From CBDVBD01 sp965372135 (GTDB taxonomy: Bacteria; Electryoneota; RPQS01; CBDVBD01): a DNA stretch of 11,779 nt. Location: assembly GCA_965372135.1 (NCBI GenBank), contig CBDVBD010000104.1, positions 1 through 11,779 of the forward strand, read 5' to 3'. The position numbers and the translations under genes are program-made. The notes below the pieces were generated by a model, which was not told where the DNA came from, did no database searches, and was given only the letters and a program-made list of their open reading frames with translations. Below, piece by piece: positions 7,094 through 11,779 of the stretch; position 1 is the stretch's first letter, and each line of letters starts with the position of its first letter.

Positions 7094-8515
7094 ATGAAGA
7101 AAATCGTGGTGATTTCTCTGGTAATGCTGCTTCTGGGTAGTATCGGGTATGCTGCAGATGAATTGGGTAATCGGCGGCGGATGGCACCAATTCGAGCTAC
7201 CGAGAGTCCCACGCCGGTGGAGACAGGGCTCGATGCTATGTGTTTCCTTTTCAATTATAATCCTGCGTCTCCGATGCTTTTCAATCCAGGATGGTTCTGG
7301 GATGGCGAAATGATATCCGCTTATTTTGATCCTGCTGATTGCTGGGTATATAGTCCACCCAGTCCTTACCCTTTCCAGATAGACAGTATCTGGATCCCCT
7401 TTTACTTCACAAATTCTATACCATTGGGATGGTACACTTTTGGAGTTGAACTATCCTGTCCAGATACCACAGATCCATTATGCCCTTATCCGAATCCAGA
7501 TCCCAGTTCACCGGTTTGTATAGATACTTTTCAGGTTTATCATCCCGGAGGTGTTTCCCTAACTTATGTAATGGTTCCCTTTGATTGCTGTGTTAACAGT
7601 TCATATTTCTTGACCTTAAAGTTCTTGGACAGTCCGATACCGGATTTTTACCCTGGTTTGTGTTTTGATTCCGACGCTATTGACAACTGTGCCCAATATT
7701 ACAATTATCCATATCCTTGGGTAGAATGGCATGATACTTTCATGTATTACAACAATCTATGCGATTGGGTAACTGTTGTGTATGGCAACAGTAATTCTTC
7801 ATGCGAACCGGATTTGTGTCCTGGCGAATTGATGCCCGTAGAGCCTATTTTTATTACTGGAACGACTTATATCGATACTTTTAATACGTGTCTTTACGAT
7901 AGTGTTTACGATCTTGAGCTTTGCACCACCTGGCCGGATCATGCTCAGGATATGGCGTTTTATGTTAATTTTGCCAATGGTGGGGATAACAATCTTTTGG
8001 TAACAGTCAGTCCTACTATTCCATGGAGTTGGGATATTTCATTGGCAATTTTAAGTGATTCCGGGAATTTCAATCAACCGTCATGCATCTGTGGGGAGGA
8101 CGAAAATGGTGTTGGAGTGCCGGAATCCTGTACCATAGAAGGCTTACCTGATGGGCGGTATTATATATATGTTTCCGGTTTTTACAGCTATTGTGGCGAA
8201 TATGAAATTGACATCAGTATGAGCATGAGCCAGAGTTATTCACCTGGTCCGCCCCATTCGGTTGACGATTTAAATATAATAAGGTTTTTCGATAATGTGG
8301 CGTTGTCATGGTCTCCGGTAACACAAGACACTTTAGGTTACCCATTAGATGTTTCGTATTATGTGGTATATATGTCCACCGAAGATGCGTTTTTTGAGCC
8401 TTCGTCATCCGATTCTGTAACAACTGTATATCCGCCATCTACCCGATACATTGACAATAATGCGTTGAACGATCCACAACGATTTTACAACATCAAAGCG
8501 TTCATCGAAGATTAA
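7094..8515 (+). CDS. Cysteine-rich secreted protein with PPC-like and FN3-like domains
   Basis: A 473-residue exported protein of unknown function. The signal peptide is residues 1-20 (MKKIVVISLVMLLLGSIGYA, cleavage before ADE). The region 45-235 is rich in Pro, Tyr, Trp and Cys and matches no family I can name. Residues about 240-376 resemble a bacterial pre-peptidase C-terminal (PPC) beta-sandwich ('YIDTFNTC', 'DMAFYVNFANGGDNNLLVTV', 'GLPDGRYYIYVSGF'). Residues about 383-473 look like an FN3 domain ('VALSWSPVTQDTLGYPLDV', 'SYYVVYMSTE', 'RFYNIKAF'). All 18 cysteines lie before the FN3 part, suggesting several disulfides. The protein ends right after the FN3 domain, without the sorting domain seen in the upstream neighbour. 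GAAGG at 7082-7086 lies seven bases before the ATG. Its base composition is more AT-rich than that of the flanking genes. Confidence 0.87.
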   Translation: MKKIVVISLVMLLLGSIGYAADELGNRRRMAPIRATESPTPVETGLDAMCFLFNYNPASPMLFNPGWFWDGEMISAYFDPADCWVYSPPSPYPFQIDSIWIPFYFTNSIPLGWYTFGVELSCPDTTDPLCPYPNPDPSSPVCIDTFQVYHPGGVSLTYVMVPFDCCVNSSYFLTLKFLDSPIPDFYPGLCFDSDAIDNCAQYYNYPYPWVEWHDTFMYYNNLCDWVTVVYGNSNSSCEPDLCPGELMPVEPIFITGTTYIDTFNTCLYDSVYDLELCTTWPDHAQDMAFYVNFANGGDNNLLVTVSPTIPWSWDISLAILSDSGNFNQPSCICGEDENGVGVPESCTIEGLPDGRYYIYVSGFYSYCGEYEIDISMSMSQSYSPGPPHSVDDLNIIRFFDNVALSWSPVTQDTLGYPLDVSYYVVYMSTEDAFFEPSSSDSVTTVYPPSTRYIDNNALNDPQRFYNIKAFIED

Positions 8516-8553
8516 AAATATGTTAGGATATATTGGATATTGAATGTAAAACG

Positions 8554-8584
8554 ATCCCAGTGGTATCGCCGCTGGGATTTGTTT
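8554..8584 (+). terminator. Intrinsic terminator after the cysteine-rich protein gene
   Basis: A stem of about 10 bp (ATCCCAGTGG at 8554-8563 against CCGCTGGGAT at 8569-8578, one T-G pair) with a five-base loop, then TTTGTTT. It lies 38 bases after the stop codon at 8515. Confidence 0.82.
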
Positions 8585-8675
8585 CTATTGGTGGAGGTTG
8601 CGGTTTTCCTTAGCTGGAGAAAGTGGATGTAAAGCAATCTTGAGATGATATAGCAAAAGAATTCTATAGGATTCG

Positions 8676-8707
8676 AAGGAGTCGGCGTTATTGCCGGCTT
8701 TTTTTAT
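8676..8707 (+). terminator. Second terminator hairpin, similar to the one at 6845
   Basis: A stem AGTCGGC (8680-8686) against GCCGGCT (8693-8699), with one G-T pair, extended by A/G-T pairs into a run of seven T residues. Core and flanks resemble the terminator at 6845-6879. Both are preceded by the identical 12-mer CTTGAGATGATA (6819-6830 and 8639-8650). Confidence 0.75.
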
Positions 8708-8947
8708 AACCATGCAAAAGTTTGCGTAATTGTTTCGGTCTATTTAAATTAGTGTGGAAAATATTCATTGTGTTGTTAGAAAGGGTGGCTAAAAAAATGA
8801 ATAATTCGTATATTTAGTATGGCTATTAGAAATGGCGAAATTATGACGTGTAGCCGGAATCTTTATCGGTTGGTTAATTGTATTTGGATATGATCTGAAG
8901 AAAATGGTGTTAATCAAAAAACTTCTCAACATCTCCTTGTCACTCTG

Positions 8948-8990
8948 AAATCGTCCGAATCGCTGTGGAATGCATCGATTCGGACGATTT
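8948..8990. repeat. 15-bp perfect inverted repeat (hairpin)
   Basis: AAATCGTCCGAATCG at 8948-8962 is exactly complementary to CGATTCGGACGATTT at 8976-8990, with a 13-base loop. The A and T ends would make it usable as a weak terminator on either strand, but the T tract is only three bases. A protein-binding palindrome or the end of a small RNA are alternatives. Confidence 0.85.
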
Positions 8991-9145
8991 GCATTGGTAA
9001 TTGCCTTTGTAGGTGACCGGTATTACTGTCTATATTTGATAATAATCGGTCGAATATTGTAGAGGTGTCATGAGTGTGGAATTCTAACGGGAAAGATGGG
9101 AACTTTCAACCGGCAAAATAGTTTACGGAAAAGGGAAAAGGAGGC

Positions 9146-9174
9146 TTGACATTTAGGAAAAATTTTCTTATATA
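9146..9174 (+). promoter_or_regulatory. Strong sigma-70-type promoter of htrA
   Basis: A consensus -35 TTGACA at 9146-9151 and TATATA at 9169-9174 with the ideal 17-base spacing, preceded by a purine-rich tract (9128-9144). Transcription would start near 9181, only about a dozen bases before the start codon and right at the ribosome binding site. Confidence 0.78.
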
Positions 9175-9182
9175 TATAGTTT

Positions 9183-9186
9183 GGAG
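9183..9186 (+). promoter_or_regulatory. Ribosome binding site deciding the htrA start at 9193
   Basis: GGAG lies six bases before ATG 9193. The frame is open from TTG 9181, but that codon overlaps the binding site itself and would have none of its own. Confidence 0.75.
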
Positions 9187-9192
9187 AACACC

Positions 9193-10743
9193 ATGACACT
9201 TAAATGGATTTCTACGTTAAAGAATATGACGATCACCGGACTGATGGCGGTGTTTTTTATCGTGATCGGTGTAATGATCGCTTCGAAGATGCATTGGACG
9301 GAAGAGACTGTTGCTGAGCAGATACCGGCGGCACAAGCGGATACGCTACAGGTTGCGCCCATTTCGAATCCGATGGCATGGGTACAGAGTGGTGAAAGCC
9401 CGTTTGTAGCGGTGGCGGAAAAGGTGAAGCCACAGGTGGTGAATATCACGTCTGAACGGGAAGTAGAGCGGTACCATCATTCACCGTTTGATATGTTTCC
9501 CGATCCGTTCAGGGATTTTTTCGGTCCCCGGGAACGGGACGGGAAACCGAGAGAGCGGAAATATCGGATACCCAGCGGCGGGTCGGGGATTATCATCGAC
9601 CGCGAAGGCTACATCCTGACCAACAATCACATGGTGGAAAATGCCAGCAAGATTACAGTGAAGTTGGAAGATGATCGTGAGGTTTCGGCGGAGATTATCG
9701 GCAGCGACCCGGAGACTGATTTAGCGTTGATTAAGATAGATGCGGATTTGGAGCCCCACCAAGTGGCGGTGCTTGGAACTTCGAGTGAAATAAAGATCGG
9801 GGAATGGGCGATCGCGATTGGGAATCCGTTTGGACTTGGATGGACGCTGACGGTGGGCGTGGTTAGCGCGTTGGGACGGTCCAATCTGCTGATTAGCGGG
9901 GGTGGTCCCAGTTACCAGGATTTTATCCAGACCGATGCATCGATCAATTTCGGGAATTCCGGGGGACCGTTGGTTAATATCAGGGGGGAAGTAATAGGGA
10001 TTAATTCAGCAGTGAATACGCAAGGTCAAGGAATCGGGTTTGCCATTCCGGTGGACATTGCCAAGCAGATTGTCCGGCAGTTACGTGACCACGGTGTAGT
10101 GACTCGGGGGTATTTGGGGATGGTGCCGGCTCAGTTGACCCCGGTAAAGAAAGAAGCGCTGGACATGGACGCTGATATGAAGGGGGTGTTTGTGGACGAT
10201 GTTCAGGAAGATACACCCGCGGAAAAGGGTGGATTGAAAGCGGGTGATGTGATATTGGAGTTCAATGGGGAACCAATGGACGACGTGGATCATTTCCGGT
10301 TTAAGGTGGCGGAAAATCCTCCCGGATTTGAAGTGACGATGTTGGTGTGGCGCGATGAGAAAACCAAAACGCTACGTTTCACGTTGGGGAATCGGTCGGA
10401 ATATATTGCTGCGGCATCCCGTAGTGTCATTGAGGATGAAGAGGAACCGTGGTTGGGGATACTCGTGCGTGGGTTGAATTCCTCCCAGGCACGGGAATGG
10501 GGGATTGAAGCGGAATCCGGGGTGTTGATTGTCGATATTTCCTATGACAGCCCGGCGCAAGATGCGTTACAGGTGCGGGATGTCATAATCCAGATTGGGA
10601 AACAACAGATCGACGATATGGATGACTATCGGGATGTGGTGGATAAGTTAAAGGATCGAACTGATGCGATATTGTTCCGGGTACAGCGGGGGGATCGGAC
10701 TCATTTTGAGGCGGTGGATCCGGAGTTGGCGGCTAAAGAATAA
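9193..10743 (+). CDS. htrA: HtrA/DegP-type periplasmic serine protease with two PDZ domains
   Basis: An envelope quality-control protease of 516 residues that degrades misfolded exported proteins. An N-terminal hydrophobic segment (about residues 14-31) acts as an uncleaved anchor or signal sequence. The trypsin-like domain covers about 72-295 with a complete catalytic triad: His146 in 'TNNHMVE', Asp176 in 'DPETDLALIKI' and Ser256 in 'GNSGGPLVN'. PDZ1 runs from about 306 ('GYLGMVPAQL', 'GGLKAGDVILEFNGEPM') to 395. PDZ2 runs from about 417 ('EPWLGILVRGL', 'ALQVRDVIIQIGKQQIDDM') to 508. Domain order and length fit the DegP/DegQ class (Do-like) rather than the single-PDZ DegS. Its promoter looks like that of a housekeeping gene; no heat-shock operator was seen. 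The sigma factor gene follows after 63 bases without a terminator between. Confidence 0.95.
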   Translation: MTLKWISTLKNMTITGLMAVFFIVIGVMIASKMHWTEETVAEQIPAAQADTLQVAPISNPMAWVQSGESPFVAVAEKVKPQVVNITSEREVERYHHSPFDMFPDPFRDFFGPRERDGKPRERKYRIPSGGSGIIIDREGYILTNNHMVENASKITVKLEDDREVSAEIIGSDPETDLALIKIDADLEPHQVAVLGTSSEIKIGEWAIAIGNPFGLGWTLTVGVVSALGRSNLLISGGGPSYQDFIQTDASINFGNSGGPLVNIRGEVIGINSAVNTQGQGIGFAIPVDIAKQIVRQLRDHGVVTRGYLGMVPAQLTPVKKEALDMDADMKGVFVDDVQEDTPAEKGGLKAGDVILEFNGEPMDDVDHFRFKVAENPPGFEVTMLVWRDEKTKTLRFTLGNRSEYIAAASRSVIEDEEEPWLGILVRGLNSSQAREWGIEAESGVLIVDISYDSPAQDALQVRDVIIQIGKQQIDDMDDYRDVVDKLKDRTDAILFRVQRGDRTHFEAVDPELAAKE

Positions 10744-10806
10744 TCCGTGTTTCGATATAGATTTGTATTTGCAAGTGAGATGTCTGTTAAAATGTGAGGT
10801 GTATCA

Positions 10807-11664
10807 ATGACGAAGATTTCCAAAAAGGTGAATATTCGAGCCAATCAATCCCTCGAAAGATACCTCCAGGAAATCGGTGAAGTCGAGCTGCTGGACACCG
10901 ATGAGGAAATCAAACTGGCTCGTCAAATCAAGAAGGGTAATCACCGGTCGTTGGAAAAGCTGACCAAAGCCAATTTACGTTTTGTGGTCAGTGTGGCGAA
11001 ACAATATCAGAACCAGGGGTTGTCCTTGGGTGATTTGATCAACGAGGGGAATTTAGGGTTGATCAAAGCCGCCAAGCGGTTTGACGAAACCCGCGGGTTC
11101 AAGTTCATCAGCTATGCGGTGTGGTGGATCCGGCAGTCGATCTTGCAGGCGTTAGCGGAACAGTCGCGTGTGGTACGGCTGCCGTTGAACCGGGTGGGTG
11201 CTTTGAACAAGATCGGCAAAGCCTATTCCAATCTGGAGCAGGAATTCGAGCGGGAACCATCGCCGGAAGAAATCGCCGAGCAGTTGGATATGACGGCGTT
11301 CGAAGTGACCGACACCATGAAGATGTCGGGACGGCATTTGTCAATGGATGCGCCGTTTAATCAGGGCGAAGACAACCGGTTGTTGGACATTATCCAGAAT
11401 GAGATGCAGCCGTCGCCGGACAACACCTTGATGAAGGAATCGCTGAAGAAGGAAGTGGATCGGGCGTTGGACACGTTATCTTTGCGTGAAGCAGAGGTGG
11501 TGCGGTTGTATTTCGGCTTGAACCGGGAGCATCCGTTGACATTGGAAGAGATCGGCGAGAAGTTTGAGTTGACTCGGGAACGGGTGCGCCAGATCAAGGA
11601 GAAAGCGCTCAGACGACTGCGCCATACCTCGCGCAGCAAGGCGCTACGAACCTACCTTGGTTAG
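10807..11664 (+). CDS. rpoD: RNA polymerase sigma factor, RpoD/SigA type, short form without region 1.1
   Basis: A sigma-70 family factor of 285 residues that directs RNA polymerase to -35/-10 promoters. Visible parts are region 1.2 (about 13-45, 'SLERYLQEIGEVELLDTDEE'), region 2 (about 50-122, with 'ANLRFVVSVAKQYQNQGL', 'DLINEGNLGLIKAAKRFD' and 'FISYAVWWIRQSI'), region 3 (about 130-205), and region 4 (about 215-275, with helix-turn-helix 'LTLEEIGEKFELTRERVRQ'). Region 1.1 and the non-conserved insert of E. coli RpoD are absent, as in the primary sigma of Bacteroidetes and relatives. It is probably the primary factor, but a group 2 paralogue cannot be excluded. GAGGT at 10796-10800 lies six bases before the ATG. 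No good promoter was seen in the 63-base gap after htrA, so read-through from the htrA promoter is likely. Confidence 0.93.
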   Translation: MTKISKKVNIRANQSLERYLQEIGEVELLDTDEEIKLARQIKKGNHRSLEKLTKANLRFVVSVAKQYQNQGLSLGDLINEGNLGLIKAAKRFDETRGFKFISYAVWWIRQSILQALAEQSRVVRLPLNRVGALNKIGKAYSNLEQEFEREPSPEEIAEQLDMTAFEVTDTMKMSGRHLSMDAPFNQGEDNRLLDIIQNEMQPSPDNTLMKESLKKEVDRALDTLSLREAEVVRLYFGLNREHPLTLEEIGEKFELTRERVRQIKEKALRRLRHTSRSKALRTYLG

Positions 11665-11677
11665 TGGTGATGATTAT

Positions 11678-11713
11678 AAGCCCGGCAGTGGATGACGCTG
11701 CTGGGTTTTTTTC
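11678..11713 (+). terminator. Intrinsic terminator after rpoD
   Basis: A stem of about 10 bp (CCCGGCAGTG at 11681-11690 against CGCTGCTGGG at 11696-11705, with two G-T pairs) and a five-base loop, followed by seven T residues. It begins 14 bases after the stop codon and ends the htrA-rpoD unit. Confidence 0.92.
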
Positions 11714-11729
11714 TAAAGAAATATTTTAC

Positions 11730-11758
11730 TTGACTTTAATGACAGAATTGTGTAGTTT
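11730..11758 (+). promoter_or_regulatory. Possible promoter of a gene to the right of the window
   Basis: TTGACT at 11730-11735 and TAGTTT at 11753-11758 with 17-base spacing, directly after the rpoD terminator. The -35 is good and the -10 is weak. No start codon with a ribosome binding site is seen before the window ends. Confidence 0.4.
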
Positions 11759-11779
11759 AATGTAGAAATGTGAGTTAGT

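Larger units (their letters stand above)
8516..9145. other. Long gene-free stretch with hairpins
   Basis: About 630 bases, AT-rich, with no convincing coding sequence in any frame. It holds two terminator hairpins (8554-8584 and 8676-8707) and a 15-bp perfect inverted repeat (8948-8990). A TATATT at 8809-8814 could be a -10 element but lacks a good -35. No transposon ends, tRNA or recognised riboswitch were seen. The stretch 8586-8675 between the two terminators has no gene, which is odd for a region with two transcription stops. Confidence 0.6.

Noticed and set aside
8819..8893. ATG-started frame of 24 codons in the gene-free stretch
   Set aside because: It has no ribosome binding site, is very short, and shows no protein-like pattern.
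10763..10793. Possible promoter TTGTAT/TAAAAT before rpoD
   Set aside because: Spacing is 19 bases and the -35 is poor, so it is too weak to call.

Overview
The window comes from a Gram-negative (diderm) bacterium, most likely an uncultured lineage of the FCB superphylum such as Zixibacteria, KSB1, Marinimicrobia or Cloacimonadota; the exact phylum cannot be fixed from sequence reading alone. Three things point this way. One secreted protein carries the C-terminal 'NYPNPFNP...GREV...SGIYFYQL' sorting-type domain typical of these groups. The primary-type sigma factor is the short form of about 285 residues without region 1.1. One gene encodes a predicted outer-membrane beta-barrel. All genes lie on the + strand. 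No tRNA, rRNA, CRISPR array, transposase or integrase was seen.

Region 1 (1-4456) is a tightly packed operon for poly-gamma-glutamate. It holds the C-terminal two thirds of pgsB (cut by the left edge), pgsC (start overlaps the pgsB stop), a 'poly-gamma-glutamate system protein' with a membrane anchor at each end, a secreted protein built of two equal 108-residue repeats, and a predicted outer-membrane beta-barrel (start overlaps the preceding stop). PgsB and PgsC would make the polymer at the inner membrane. The last two genes match no family I can name and are well placed to carry or anchor the polymer across the periplasm and outer membrane. The operon ends at a strong intrinsic terminator at 4530-4559. 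This is the most interesting part of the window.

Region 2 (4560-8990) holds two separately transcribed secreted proteins. The first is a 700-residue protein with lamin-tail, Ig-like, OB-fold, FN3-like and C-terminal sorting domains. The second is a 473-residue cysteine-rich protein with PPC-like and FN3-like domains and no sorting domain. Each has a plausible -35/-10 promoter and its own terminator. A gene-poor stretch of about 680 bases (8516-9192) follows, with two terminator hairpins and a 15-bp perfect inverted repeat.

Region 3 (9146-11713) holds an HtrA/DegP-type serine protease with an intact catalytic triad and two PDZ domains, then an RpoD-type sigma factor 63 bases downstream. One consensus-like promoter precedes the pair, no terminator separates them, and a strong terminator follows the sigma gene. 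They are probably at least partly co-transcribed. The window ends in the promoter region of a gene lying to the right.
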